Origin: Gammaproteobacteria bacterium
GTDB taxonomy: Bacteria > Pseudomonadota > Gammaproteobacteria > JAADGQ01
Assembly (NCBI GenBank): GCA_015490755.1
Contig: WFXF01000088.1
Coordinates: forward strand, 1-41,491
Length of the DNA stretch: 41,491 nucleotides
Direction: 5' to 3'
Shown here: positions 16,517 through 24,957 of the stretch, piece by piece
Numbering within the stretch: position 1 is the stretch's first letter
Layout of the letters: the number at the start of each line of letters is the position of its first letter
Made by a program: the position numbers and the translations under genes
Notes under the pieces: model-generated
What the model was told of the DNA's origin: nothing
The model's input: the letters and a program-made list of their open reading frames with translations, nothing else
Databases searched by the model: none

Positions 16517-17431
16517 ATGAAAGATAGATTAACAATTACCATTACAGACGTTAATGGCTCCAAACATTACACGACACATAAAATAGCTCAGAAGCTGGCT
16601 TTATATTTGGCATCATTCCTTTTTATCGTAATTGCAATTGGCATCACAATGATTCTTGTTCTGCAGCGGGAAGTGTCTGCCATGGAAGAAAAAAAGATTG
16701 AAATTCAACAGGAAATCGCACAACTACTGGATGAAAATACAGGTTTGAGACTGAATGTTGCTGATAAAGCTGAAGAGCTGGATGTGCTGAGCCTGAAGCT
16801 GGGTGATATTGAGGAGATGGTCGGACTTAAATACCAGGGGCACCTTGATGTTGCAAGCCGTATTGAATTGGCGAGCCTGACATCGGCAGAAAAAGCGGCT
16901 GTATTTCAAAACATACCTAACGGTTCGCCACTGAATGAAACGATTGTTACGAGTCATTTTGGTGAAAGGATTCACCCTATTTCAGGAACCAAAGAGAAGC
17001 ATGGTGGCGTTGATTTACGAGCAAAAATGAATACAAATATCTTTGCAACCGCAGACGGTGTAGTGGAATATGCTGCAAACCATAAAAAGAGTGGTTATGG
17101 AAAGTTGTTGATTATTAGTCATAACTATGGTTTTAAAACATTTTATGGACATTTAAACGGTTTTGAAGTCAAACAAGGTGATTTCATTCAGAAGGGTGAC
17201 TTGGTGGCACGGAGTGGCAGTAGTGGAAAAAGCAGTGCTCCACACCTTCATTATGAAGTCAGATATATACAGCGGCGTGCTGATCCCATGAATTTTATTA
17301 AATGGGACATGCAATCTTACGAATCCATTTTTTCAAAGGAGAAGTACATAAAATGGCCATCTTTAGTTCAAGCAATCACGCGACCAATGTCTCAGTTGCC
17401 GCAACAGTTATTGCAAACGGCACAAAAATAA
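16517..17431 (+). CDS. Membrane-anchored M23 (LytM) peptidase
   Basis: 304 residues: a short cytoplasmic N-terminus, one membrane helix (about 29-49), a periplasmic coiled coil (about 50-100), and a LytM domain (about 140-260). The zinc ligands are His162 and Asp166 in HGGVD, and HLH (243-245). All catalytic residues are present, so it should cut peptidoglycan cross-links or stem peptides. It is paired with a bactofilin, an arrangement known from cell-shape loci such as Helicobacter csd1-ccmA. The last 26 codons overlap the bactofilin frame by 79 nt; the tail beyond the LytM domain has no recognisable motif. Confidence 0.9.
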   Translation: MKDRLTITITDVNGSKHYTTHKIAQKLALYLASFLFIVIAIGITMILVLQREVSAMEEKKIEIQQEIAQLLDENTGLRLNVADKAEELDVLSLKLGDIEEMVGLKYQGHLDVASRIELASLTSAEKAAVFQNIPNGSPLNETIVTSHFGERIHPISGTKEKHGGVDLRAKMNTNIFATADGVVEYAANHKKSGYGKLLIISHNYGFKTFYGHLNGFEVKQGDFIQKGDLVARSGSSGKSSAPHLHYEVRYIQRRADPMNFIKWDMQSYESIFSKEKYIKWPSLVQAITRPMSQLPQQLLQTAQK

Positions 17432-17784
17432 AAGGTGATATTAATATTGAATGTAACCTTCATCTGGATGGAGAGTTTGAGGGGGTAATCCAGTCAAGCT
17501 GTGCAATTACGATTGGTCAAAATGGTACTGCAATGGGTGAGTTTAATGCAAATACGATCATAGTCAGTGGCCAGTTGAATGGAACACTCACCGCTGAAAT
17601 TGTAGAGATACTTGCTTCAGGAAAAGTAACGGGCAAGGTGATTGCTAAAGATTTTACCATTGAAAAGGGTGGAGTGTTTGAAGGTGAATCTCAAGTCAAA
17701 CCGGATAAAGTACTTTTGGAATCAAAGCCATCCAAATTAAAAAGCAGTTCAGCAACAGAACAGAAAAAGTTAAAAGCAATTTAA
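17353..17784 (+). CDS. Bactofilin
   Basis: From ATG 17353 the product is 143 residues: an N-terminal tail, then repeated short beta-helix turns (TKIKGDINIECNLHLDGEFEG, NGTAMGEFNANTIIVSGQLNG, SGKVTGKVIAKDFTIEKGGVFEG), typical of DUF583/bactofilin, and a charged tail (KSSSATEQKKLK). Bactofilins polymerise without nucleotide and localise peptidoglycan enzymes. AAGGAG at 17336-17341 supports this start; a longer frame from 17302 would only translate peptidase sequence. It overlaps the preceding M23 gene by 79 nt in a different frame. Confidence 0.92.
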   Translation: MAIFSSSNHATNVSVAATVIANGTKIKGDINIECNLHLDGEFEGVIQSSCAITIGQNGTAMGEFNANTIIVSGQLNGTLTAEIVEILASGKVTGKVIAKDFTIEKGGVFEGESQVKPDKVLLESKPSKLKSSSATEQKKLKAI

Positions 17785-17821
17785 TTATAAAAAGTGTTCG
17801 TTGTGTATGTATCTACTATCT

Positions 17822-17898
17822 CACTGCCATTAAGTTAAGGGTCGCATCTGGTTTCCATGCTCCAGCGTGGGGACGAAGTGCGTAACTTAATGGCAGTG
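17822..17898. mobile_element. Short MITE-like palindromic element flanked by 11-bp direct repeats
   Basis: CACTGCCATTAAGTTA (17822-17837) and its exact reverse complement (17883-17898) bound a 77-bp element. ATCTACTATCT occurs directly before it (17811-17821) and again at 17901-17911, two bases after the right end, resembling a 10-11 bp target duplication. The core contains a second imperfect palindrome (CCATGCTCCAGCGTGGGG). Duplications of this size occur with IS4-type transposases, but the parent element is not in the window. It sits between the convergent bactofilin and yggT genes and could also act as a transcription barrier. Confidence 0.62.
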
Positions 17899-17943
17899 TG
17901 ATCTACTATCTGGATAGCGCAACACACGCACGAATTCGATATT

Positions 17944-18516
17944 TTATCCAAGTGATTTTCCAATATCAGCAATAGGGGCTACGAGAAGAATTTTTAGTAG
18001 TTGTAAAAATATGATTGCAACAATTGGCGAAAGATCCAGACCTGATATTGGTGGAATGATACGACGTGCTCGTCCCATAATGGGTTCTGTTAAACTGTAA
18101 AGCAGGCTTGTTATGGGGTTGTTTGTTTGTGGGCTGACCCAGCTGAGAATGACCTGTATTAAAATGGCAAATAGAAAAATATTGATTGTCAGTGATAATA
18201 GATCAGCAATGGCCATAATGGATAAGCCAATGATGTTTGGAATACCGCCATACCCCAGTTTGCTTACCAATGCTATTTCAGTTATTGTGAGTAGATAAGC
18301 TAAAATAACAGCGGCTATATCAAACCCTAGAAGCCCGGGTATTATGCGTCGTAGCGGAAGTAGTGGTGGATTGGTCACTTTGACCAGAAACTGCGAGAAT
18401 GGATTATAAAAATCAGCACGTACGCATTGAAAAAGAAAGCGTAGCATGATAGCTAAAATATAAAGCCCAAACAGAGTGTGAATTAAAAATATCCCCGAGT
18501 TTGAAAGATACTCCAT
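17944..18516 (-). CDS. yggT: YggT family integral membrane protein
   Basis: 190 residues with two tandem YggT units. Each has hydrophobic helices around a conserved amphipathic stretch: RFLFQCVRADFYNPFSQFLVKVTNPPLLPLRRIIP in the first (about 26-60), and ILSWVSPQTNNPITSLLYSLTEPIMGRARRIIPP in the second (about 123-157). The function is not firmly known; linkage to proC and yggS is conserved in many gammaproteobacteria. It starts 5 bp after the proC stop, hence co-translation. Confidence 0.9.
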   Translation of the reverse strand: MEYLSNSGIFLIHTLFGLYILAIMLRFLFQCVRADFYNPFSQFLVKVTNPPLLPLRRIIPGLLGFDIAAVILAYLLTITEIALVSKLGYGGIPNIIGLSIMAIADLLSLTINIFLFAILIQVILSWVSPQTNNPITSLLYSLTEPIMGRARRIIPPISGLDLSPIVAIIFLQLLKILLVAPIADIGKSLG

Positions 18517-18521
18517 TAAAT

Positions 18522-19349
18522 TTAATCTCCTAGTATTTTGGCAAGTTCAATGGATCGTGTATGAGCCGCTTTAAGGGCGTTGTTGAACAAGGCTAAAATA
18601 TCTCCGTCAAGTAATGTATTGATCGCTTGTTCTGTTGTTCCGCCAGGTGAGGTAACGCGTTCACGCAATGTTTCACAGCTTTCGTTACTTTCCAGTGCCA
18701 TTTTTGCTGCACCGAATGCGGTTTGAAGCGTTAATAATCGAGCTGTTTTCTGGGTTAATCCAAGATTGGTTCCTGCTTTTTCCATTGCTTCCATGACAAG
18801 GAAAAAATAGGCTGGGCCACTGCCGGACAGTGCAGTGACAGCATTCATCTGTTCTTCATTTTCAACCCATAAAGTTAAGCCTACGGCGCGCATGATCGAT
18901 TCTGCCTGATTGCGTTGTTCTGCAGACGTATGGCTATTGGCATAAAGTGCTGTTGCGCCGCTTTGGACAAAAGACGGAGTGTTGGGCATGGTTCTGACTA
19001 TTGGGTGGTGATCTCCAAGCCATTTGTTGATGTCTGACTCTTTGATGCCGGCAGCAATTGATAAAACCAGGGCTTTTGAGGTATTTAGTGTTTTGGATAG
19101 TGCTTTTGCAGCTGTTTTAAATATTTGAGGTTTTACTGCAAATACAACAATATCTGCATCCACAGCGGCTGTTTCATTTGAATTTGTAGTATTGATTCCT
19201 GGAAAGTTTGTGTTAAGTGCGGCAATACGTTCATTGTCTGGATCTGAAACATAGATTTTTTGTGGAGAGTAGCCATCACTGATTAACCCGCCAATCAGGC
19301 TACAAGCCATGTTTCCACCGCCGATAAATGCAATTTTTATATTTTTCAT
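18522..19349 (-). CDS. proC: Pyrroline-5-carboxylate reductase
   Basis: 275 residues, the usual length. The N-terminal NADPH loop is IAFIGGGNMACSLIGGL. The conserved ProC blocks VFAVKPQ, SIAAGI, VRTMPNTP and TALSGSGPAYFFLVMEAM are present, as is the C-terminal signature LRERVTSPGGTTEQAI. The enzyme performs the last step of proline synthesis in the cytosol. It lies between yggS and yggT on the same strand, 51 bp after yggS. Confidence 0.97.
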   Translation of the reverse strand: MKNIKIAFIGGGNMACSLIGGLISDGYSPQKIYVSDPDNERIAALNTNFPGINTTNSNETAAVDADIVVFAVKPQIFKTAAKALSKTLNTSKALVLSIAAGIKESDINKWLGDHHPIVRTMPNTPSFVQSGATALYANSHTSAEQRNQAESIMRAVGLTLWVENEEQMNAVTALSGSGPAYFFLVMEAMEKAGTNLGLTQKTARLLTLQTAFGAAKMALESNESCETLRERVTSPGGTTEQAINTLLDGDILALFNNALKAAHTRSIELAKILGD

Positions 19350-19400
19350 GAGTTTTAAAGGTAAAAGTTTGTTGTTGTAAATGCCATTAGTTTTAATTCC

Positions 19401-20084
19401 CTAATCTCTACTGCCAAACAATGCTGTGCCAATACGAACAACCGTTGCACCTTCTGCGATTGCAGCCTCAAGATCTTCCGACATACCCATGGAAAGTGTG
19501 TCGAGCGAGTACCCGCTTTCAATAAGTGTCAATTGTAATTTTCGTAGTTTATTAAATGACTTGCGTTGATTTTCTCTGTTTTTTGTGGCCTCTGGGATAG
19601 TCATTAAACCACGTAATCGTATGTTTGGCATAAGTGATAATGCTTCGGCCATTGTAAATAATTCCTCAGGGTGTATGCCGGATTTGTTTTGTTCATGACT
19701 TATATTAACCTGTAAACAAATACAGAGTGGTTTTAATTTGGCTGGGCGCTGATCATTAAGGCGCTGTGCGATTTTAAGGCGGTCGACACTGTGCACCCAG
19801 GAGAAATGAGTTGCAATAGCACGAGTTTTATTCGACTGAATCGGGCCTGTAAAGTGCCATTCGATATCGTAATTTTTAAGTGCTTCAATCTTTGGCAGGG
19901 CATCTTGTAAGTAGCTCTCACCAAAGCGGCGTTGTCCTGCATTATATGCTGCCAATACTGCTCTGGCGGGTTGGGTTTTACTGACCGCAAGCAAGGAGAC
20001 CGAGCCTGGATGTCGGTTGTAGAGCTTTTCTGCATCATCAATGCGCTGTTTGACCTGATTTAGGCGATCTGCAATGGTATTCAT
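19401..20084 (-). CDS. yggS: PLP homeostasis protein YggS/PROSC
   Basis: 227 residues with a single alanine-racemase-like barrel. The PLP lysine is Lys36 in LLAVSKTQP. Other family blocks are FGESYLQDALPKI, WHFTGPIQSNKTR, VHSVDRLKIAQRL, LQVNIS, GLMTIP, LSMGMSEDLEAAI and TVVRIGTALFG. YggS binds pyridoxal phosphate and influences B6 and amino-acid balance. It is divergent from ccmA. Confidence 0.96.
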   Translation of the reverse strand: MNTIADRLNQVKQRIDDAEKLYNRHPGSVSLLAVSKTQPARAVLAAYNAGQRRFGESYLQDALPKIEALKNYDIEWHFTGPIQSNKTRAIATHFSWVHSVDRLKIAQRLNDQRPAKLKPLCICLQVNISHEQNKSGIHPEELFTMAEALSLMPNIRLRGLMTIPEATKNRENQRKSFNKLRKLQLTLIESGYSLDTLSMGMSEDLEAAIAEGATVVRIGTALFGSRD

Positions 20085-20218
20085 AAGTTATAATGTTTAT
20101 ATCACTTGTTGCTTTTTTTGTCGATCATGTTTGTACTGTTCAGTTTAATTTCATCTTTGAAAGAATATGCTTTGAGTAGGCGCTTGTGCTCATAGGCGTA
20201 GATTGTCCGTGTGATGTA

Positions 20219-20224
20219 TAATCA
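20219..20224 (+). promoter_or_regulatory. Candidate -10 box of the ccm operon
   Basis: A consensus TATAAT (20219-20224) lies 34 bp upstream of the ccmA ATG in the 170-bp divergent gap to yggS. No convincing -35 hexamer stands at 16-18 bp, so the promoter may be weak or activator-dependent. Confidence 0.4.
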
Positions 20225-20257
20225 CGCCGAATTGAATACTTGGGGTGTGTAGTTTTA

Positions 20258-20875
20258 ATGTTGAAAGTGACTGGGCTGGAGTGTGTTCGCGGTGATCGCC
20301 AGCTATTTTCATCGCTTGATTTTTCTCTGGAGGCAGGTGAGCTATTGCATGTTCATGGGCATAATGGCAGCGGTAAAACAACATTGTTACGTACACTTTG
20401 CGGCTTACTGATGCCTGAGCAAGGTGAAATTTTTTGGGATGAGAAAAATATATCGGGTCTGGGCGATGAGTTTCGTGGCGAGGTGGTTTATTTTGGCCAT
20501 AATAACGGGATCAAGGGTGACTTAACCGGCGTTGAAAACCTGCATATACTGGCCACGATGGATGGTGTTGATTTTGATGAAAAGCAAGTATGGATTGCGC
20601 TTAAGGATATGGGGTTGGCGGGATATGAAGATTTGCCGACCGGAATGCTCTCTCAGGGACAAAAAAAACGTGTAGCTCTGGCTAGGCTGTTATTGAGCAA
20701 GTCTCTATTATGGATATTGGATGAGCCTTTTACGGCTCTGGATAAAGCGGCTGTTGATCACTTGCAGGGAGTGATCAGTGCACATTTGGGGCGTGGCGGA
20801 TTGGTGGTGTTGACGACACATCAAGATGTTCATCTCACATCCGGGCAAACCCGCCAACTTAAGCTGGGGACATAA
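20258..20875 (+). CDS. ccmA: Heme exporter ATP-binding protein CcmA
   Basis: From ATG 20258 the protein has 205 residues, matching E. coli CcmA. Walker A is GHNGSGKTT (34-42). The ABC signature is LSQGQKKRVALARLLL and Walker B is LLWILDEPFTALD, followed by the switch His in TTHQD. CcmA is the ATPase that, with CcmB, drives release of heme-loaded CcmE from CcmC/CcmD. The frame is open from a TTG at 20240, but the conserved N-terminus (MLKVTGLECVRG) begins at the ATG. It is the first gene of a run of same-strand genes to 30489. Confidence 0.96.
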   Translation: MLKVTGLECVRGDRQLFSSLDFSLEAGELLHVHGHNGSGKTTLLRTLCGLLMPEQGEIFWDEKNISGLGDEFRGEVVYFGHNNGIKGDLTGVENLHILATMDGVDFDEKQVWIALKDMGLAGYEDLPTGMLSQGQKKRVALARLLLSKSLLWILDEPFTALDKAAVDHLQGVISAHLGRGGLVVLTTHQDVHLTSGQTRQLKLGT

Positions 20876-20878
20876 AAA

Positions 20879-21547
20879 ATGTTTACAGCGTTTCAATGCA
20901 TTATTCGGCGTGACCTGTTGTTGGCACTACGTCGCCGTTCAGATATTTTCACAACACTTTTCTTTTTTATCATTGTTGTAAGTCTGTTTCCCTTGGGGAT
21001 TGGACCTGATGCGGATACCTTGCGTCTGATTGCGCCCGGTATTATGTGGGTTGCGGCACTATTAGCTTCTATGCTGGCACTTGAGCGCTTGTTTGCAAAT
21101 GATTATGCGGATGGTTCTCTGGAGCAGATGATGTTGACTCCGCAACCATTATTTTTGTTGGTATTGGGTAAAGTGGTTGCCCATTGGCTGGTGACGGGCT
21201 TGCCTCTGGTCTTGATCGCACCTCTGCTAGGAGTTCAATACGATCTTTCTGTGGAAGGGGTTGAGATCCTTTTGATTACATTGCTTTTAGGAACACCTGT
21301 GCTGAGCTTGATCGGGGCGATTGGGGCAGCATTGACATTGGGTGTGCGCGGTGGGGGTGTGCTGGTTTCATTGCTGGTGTTGCCTCTCTATATTCCTGTG
21401 TTAATCTTCGGCGCAGGTGCAGTTGAGGCGAGTGTTTCCGGTTTGGGTGCGGAGGGGCATATTTACTTATTGGCAGCTATTTTTGTTATGGCACTGTGCT
21501 TTGCTCCTTTGGCAGCAGCAGCAGCTTTACGGCTTTCTATGGAGTAG
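20879..21547 (+). CDS. ccmB: Heme exporter protein CcmB
   Basis: 222 residues, almost wholly hydrophobic with about six membrane helices. The N-terminal FQCIIRRDLLLALRRRSDIFTTLFFFIIVVSLFPLGIGPD is characteristic of CcmB; further family blocks are IAPGIMWVAALLASML, NDYADGSLEQMML and PLYIPVLIFGAG. It forms the membrane part of the CcmAB transporter. It begins 3 bp after the ccmA stop, implying coupled translation. Confidence 0.96.
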   Translation: MFTAFQCIIRRDLLLALRRRSDIFTTLFFFIIVVSLFPLGIGPDADTLRLIAPGIMWVAALLASMLALERLFANDYADGSLEQMMLTPQPLFLLVLGKVVAHWLVTGLPLVLIAPLLGVQYDLSVEGVEILLITLLLGTPVLSLIGAIGAALTLGVRGGGVLVSLLVLPLYIPVLIFGAGAVEASVSGLGAEGHIYLLAAIFVMALCFAPLAAAAALRLSME

Positions 21548-21604
21548 TGATTGCACTTTTTTGCTTTTAGACACTCTAGATATATTATTTTTGGATTTTA
21601 AGAT

Positions 21605-22360
21605 ATGGCTTCAGGTTCAATAAACTGGTTTAAATACTCGGCCCCTTCCAATTTTTATGTGTTGGCTGGACGCATTGTTCCATGGGCGGCGGTACTCGCT
21701 GTTGTATTGGGTGTAATAGGGCTCTACCTTAGTTTTTTTGTCGCGCCCACCGACTTTCGACAAGGTGAAGGCTATCGTATTATGTTTATTCATGTGCCTG
21801 CGGCATGGATGTCCATGTTTATCTATGTGGTGATGGCGTGTTGGGCGGCTGTAGGTCTTGTAATGAATACTCGTGTGTCATTTATGATGGTTACGGCGTT
21901 AGCACCGACGGGAGCCATGTTCACTTTCATTGCGTTGTGGACGGGTGCTCTTTGGGGGAAACCCATGTGGGGTGCCTGGTGGGTGTGGGATGCACGCTTG
22001 ACTTCTGAATTGATCTTGCTGTTTCTTTATATTGGTTTTATGGCATTGCAGTCATCCATCAGCGATTCGCGCCGCGCGGACCGGGCGGGTGCTCTACTGG
22101 TTTTGGTGGGTGTGGTGAATATACCGATTATTTATTACTCCGTTAAGTGGTGGAATACACTGCATCAAGGTGCTTCTATTAGTTTGGATGCTGCGCCAAC
22201 AATGGCCGCTATTATGCTCTGGACATTGATTGTTATGACATTGGCATGTTGGGCCTACACGATTGCAGTGGCATACGCTCGAGCACGTTGTATCGTGCTT
22301 GAACGTGAACGCAATACAACCTGGGTGAAAGAGTTGGTTGGAGATCAAAAACATGGCTGA
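21605..22360 (+). CDS. ccmC: Heme delivery protein CcmC
   Basis: 251 residues with about six membrane helices. The tryptophan-rich WWD-type periplasmic segment GALWGKPMWGAWWVWDARLTSE is present. The external heme-ligand histidines are expected in FIHVPAAWMS and TLHQGAS. CcmC loads heme onto CcmE. It overlaps the ccmD start by 8 bp. Confidence 0.96.
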   Translation: MASGSINWFKYSAPSNFYVLAGRIVPWAAVLAVVLGVIGLYLSFFVAPTDFRQGEGYRIMFIHVPAAWMSMFIYVVMACWAAVGLVMNTRVSFMMVTALAPTGAMFTFIALWTGALWGKPMWGAWWVWDARLTSELILLFLYIGFMALQSSISDSRRADRAGALLVLVGVVNIPIIYYSVKWWNTLHQGASISLDAAPTMAAIMLWTLIVMTLACWAYTIAVAYARARCIVLERERNTTWVKELVGDQKHG

Positions 22361-22520
22361 GTTTTTTGCGATGGGCGGTTATGCCCTTTATGTTTGGGGC
22401 TCTTTTGGTGTATTTGCTCTGTGTGTATTGATTGAAGTGATGGTTGTGCGACAGCGTAAGCGAACTATTTTGCAGAGACTGGGTCGTATGGTTCGTTTGG
22501 AGGCCGAGGATGAAAAATGA
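22353..22520 (+). CDS. ccmD: Heme exporter subunit CcmD
   Basis: 55 residues from ATG 22353: a short N-terminus (MAEFFAMGGYALYVWGSFG), one membrane helix, and a basic tail RQRKRTILQRL. This is the standard CcmD layout; the protein is needed for release of holo-CcmE from CcmABC. The start overlaps the ccmC stop by 8 bp and the stop overlaps the ccmE start (ATGA). A TTG five codons upstream is unlikely to be used. Confidence 0.93.
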   Translation: MAEFFAMGGYALYVWGSFGVFALCVLIEVMVVRQRKRTILQRLGRMVRLEAEDEK

Positions 22521-22963
22521 AAAACAGACATAAGCGATTAATCTTTGTATTGGCAGGTTTGGCAGGTTTAGCGGTGGCGGCCACATTGGTATTTAAGGCA
22601 CTTGACTCGAATCTTTCTTACTTTTTTTCCCCCACCGAAGTGATTGAAGGGGAGGCACCAGTAGATCATGTTTTCCGTATTGGCGGAATTGTTGAAGTGG
22701 GTAGTGTCAAGCAGACCGGTGAAGGTTTAACTGTGCATTTCAGTGTGACGGACAATGCAAATAATGTCGTGATCAGTTATACCGGCATTTTGCCCGACCT
22801 ATTTGAAGAAGGTCAGGGTGTGATTGCACAAGGAAAACTGGGTGCTGACAACGTATTTTATGCAGATGAAGTGCTTGCAAAGCATGATGAAACTTATATG
22901 CCTCCTGAAGTTGCAGATGCGCTGGAAGAAGGTAAAAAGAAAGTGGAGAGTAATGGCTCATGA
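22517..22963 (+). CDS. ccmE: Heme chaperone CcmE
   Basis: 148 residues: an N-terminal membrane anchor (about 9-26), then a periplasmic OB-fold (FRIGGIVEVGSV, VHFSVTD, VVISYTGILPDLFEEGQGVIAQG). His123 in VLAKHDETYMPPE is the covalent heme-binding residue, with Tyr127 as the likely ligand (E. coli His130/Tyr134). It ferries heme from CcmC to CcmF. It overlaps ccmD by 4 bp and ccmF by 4 bp. Confidence 0.97.
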   Translation: MKNRHKRLIFVLAGLAGLAVAATLVFKALDSNLSYFFSPTEVIEGEAPVDHVFRIGGIVEVGSVKQTGEGLTVHFSVTDNANNVVISYTGILPDLFEEGQGVIAQGKLGADNVFYADEVLAKHDETYMPPEVADALEEGKKKVESNGS

Positions 22964-24957
22964 TTCCTGAAATCGGACATTTTGCACTAATATTGGCACT
23001 CTGTATCGCATTGATCCAGGGAACGTTGCCCCTGGTTGGAGCGGCGACAGGTCGAAGGGTCTGGATGAATTTGGCCAGGCCTGCTGTATTAGGGCAGTTT
23101 TTGATGGTGGCAGTTGCATTTGTTTGTTTAACGTATGCTTTTGTCGTTAATGATTTTTCTGTTTTATATACGGCGATGCACTCTAATTCTCAACTGCCTT
23201 TGTTGTATCGTGTTTCAGCTGTTTGGGGTGGGCATGAAGGATCTCTGTTGTTATGGGCTTTTATGCTGGCTGGTTGGGCTTTAGCTGTGAACCTGTTCAG
23301 CCGTAGCTTGCCCGAAGAGATGGTTGCGCGCGTTTTGGGTGTGATGGGTCTTTTGAGTGTTGGTTTTTTGCTGTTTATATTGCTTACATCCAACCCATTT
23401 GAGCGTTTATTGCCAGCCGCGTTGGATGGTCGTGACTTGAATCCACTGTTACAAGATCCGGGGCTGGTCTTTCACCCTCCGATGCTATATATGGGGTATG
23501 TGGGGTTTTCTGTTGCATTTTCCTTTGCGATCGCTTCGCTTCTCGGTGGAAAGCTCGATGCAGCCTGGGCGCGTTGGTCTCGCCCCTGGACAACCATTGC
23601 GTGGGTCTTTCTAACCTTTGGTATTGCTTTGGGCAGTTGGTGGGCTTATTACGAGCTGGGCTGGGGCGGTTGGTGGTTCTGGGATCCTGTTGAAAACTCT
23701 TCATTCATGCCTTGGCTGGTGGGTACTGCATTAATCCATTCGCTGGCCGTTACTGAAAAGCGAGGTTGCTTTAGGAACTGGACCGTTTTGCTGGCAATTC
23801 TTGCATTCTCTCTGAGTCTGTTAGGTGCATTTTTAGTGCGTTCGGGTGTGTTAACTTCTGTGCATGCGTTTGCAACTGATCCAGAGCGAGGTATATTCAT
23901 TTTGGGGTTTCTTGTTACGGTCATTGGGGCTTCACTGGCACTTTATGCCTGGCGTGCGCCTAAAGTTGGCTTGGGAGGAGCCTTTCATTGGTCTTCACGC
24001 GAAACCATGCTGCTAGTGAATAATGTACTCTTGGTTGTTGTTGCTGGAATGGTGCTGTTAGGGACACTCTATCCTCTGCTTCTAGATGCCTTGAACTTAG
24101 GTAAAATATCGGTAGGACCTCCTTACTTTGATGCGGTTTTTGTTCCGTTAATGCTGCCATTAATTTTTTTATGTGGTCTGGGTGCATTGGTACGCTGGAA
24201 GCAGGATGATCTGGTTGCGTTGATGAACCGTTTGCGTTGGGTGTTTATTTTAAGTTTATTGCTCTCAATAGTGATTCCTTTCATGATGGGTCGTTTTTCG
24301 ATCATGGTTACGTTGGGGCTTCTGTCTGCAATCTGGGTGATTTCAGTAACACTTTATGGAATGTGGAAGCGTATCATAGGGATTTCTGGTAATCGTAGCT
24401 TTAGTGATGGTTTACGTTCTCTAACATCATCATATATTGGTATGGTTATCGCACATATAGGTGTTGCAGTGGTTGTGATCGGTATAACCCTGGTTTCAGG
24501 TTATGAAATTGAAAAAGATGTACGCATGGATTTGGAGGATACGCTTACCATGGCTGGCTATGAATTCAAATTTAAGGGTATAGAAACAATAGAAGGCCCC
24601 AATTATAGTGCCAGTCGAGGTTTAATTGAGGTTAGGGAAAATGGTCAGTTGTTGACTGTGTTGCACCCTGAAAAGCGTATTTATAATGTTCAAACCATGC
24701 CCATGACTGAAGCGGCTATTGATTCAGGTGTTTTTAGGGATCTTTATGTTTCTCTGGGGGATTCATTGGGAGGAACGGCCTGGGCTGTGCGCGTTTATTA
24801 TAAGCCTTTTATTGGCTGGTTATGGATGGGCAGCTTCTTAATGGGGGTGGGTGGATTTTTGGCGGTGAGTGATCGTCGATACCGATTGGTGAAACGCAGA
24901 AACAAAAAAAAGGTTGTTGCGCCCAAAGTTGATATGGTTGAAGGGGTGAAAAGTTAA
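22960..24957 (+). CDS. ccmF: Cytochrome c heme lyase subunit CcmF
   Basis: 665 residues with many membrane helices. The WWD domain ELGWGGWWFWDPVENSSFMPWL and flanking histidine segments (VWGGHEGSLLLWAF, HPPMLYMGYVG, HSLAVTEKRG) are intact. The periplasmic C-terminal region (MTEAAIDSGVFRDLYVSLG) and last helix are present. CcmF takes heme from CcmE and attaches it to CXXCH apocytochromes together with CcmH/CcmI. The stop TAA shares a base with the ccmG start ATG. Confidence 0.98.
   Translation: MIPEIGHFALILALCIALIQGTLPLVGAATGRRVWMNLARPAVLGQFLMVAVAFVCLTYAFVVNDFSVLYTAMHSNSQLPLLYRVSAVWGGHEGSLLLWAFMLAGWALAVNLFSRSLPEEMVARVLGVMGLLSVGFLLFILLTSNPFERLLPAALDGRDLNPLLQDPGLVFHPPMLYMGYVGFSVAFSFAIASLLGGKLDAAWARWSRPWTTIAWVFLTFGIALGSWWAYYELGWGGWWFWDPVENSSFMPWLVGTALIHSLAVTEKRGCFRNWTVLLAILAFSLSLLGAFLVRSGVLTSVHAFATDPERGIFILGFLVTVIGASLALYAWRAPKVGLGGAFHWSSRETMLLVNNVLLVVVAGMVLLGTLYPLLLDALNLGKISVGPPYFDAVFVPLMLPLIFLCGLGALVRWKQDDLVALMNRLRWVFILSLLLSIVIPFMMGRFSIMVTLGLLSAIWVISVTLYGMWKRIIGISGNRSFSDGLRSLTSSYIGMVIAHIGVAVVVIGITLVSGYEIEKDVRMDLEDTLTMAGYEFKFKGIETIEGPNYSASRGLIEVRENGQLLTVLHPEKRIYNVQTMPMTEAAIDSGVFRDLYVSLGDSLGGTAWAVRVYYKPFIGWLWMGSFLMGVGGFLAVSDRRYRLVKRRNKKKVVAPKVDMVEGVKS

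Noticed and set aside
17302-17352. Longer bactofilin start
   Set aside because: These codons lie inside the peptidase gene before the AAGGAG site and add no bactofilin-like sequence.
23190-24305. Minus-strand frames opposite ccmF
   Set aside because: They are antisense to the well-conserved CcmF, with no domain or ribosome site.
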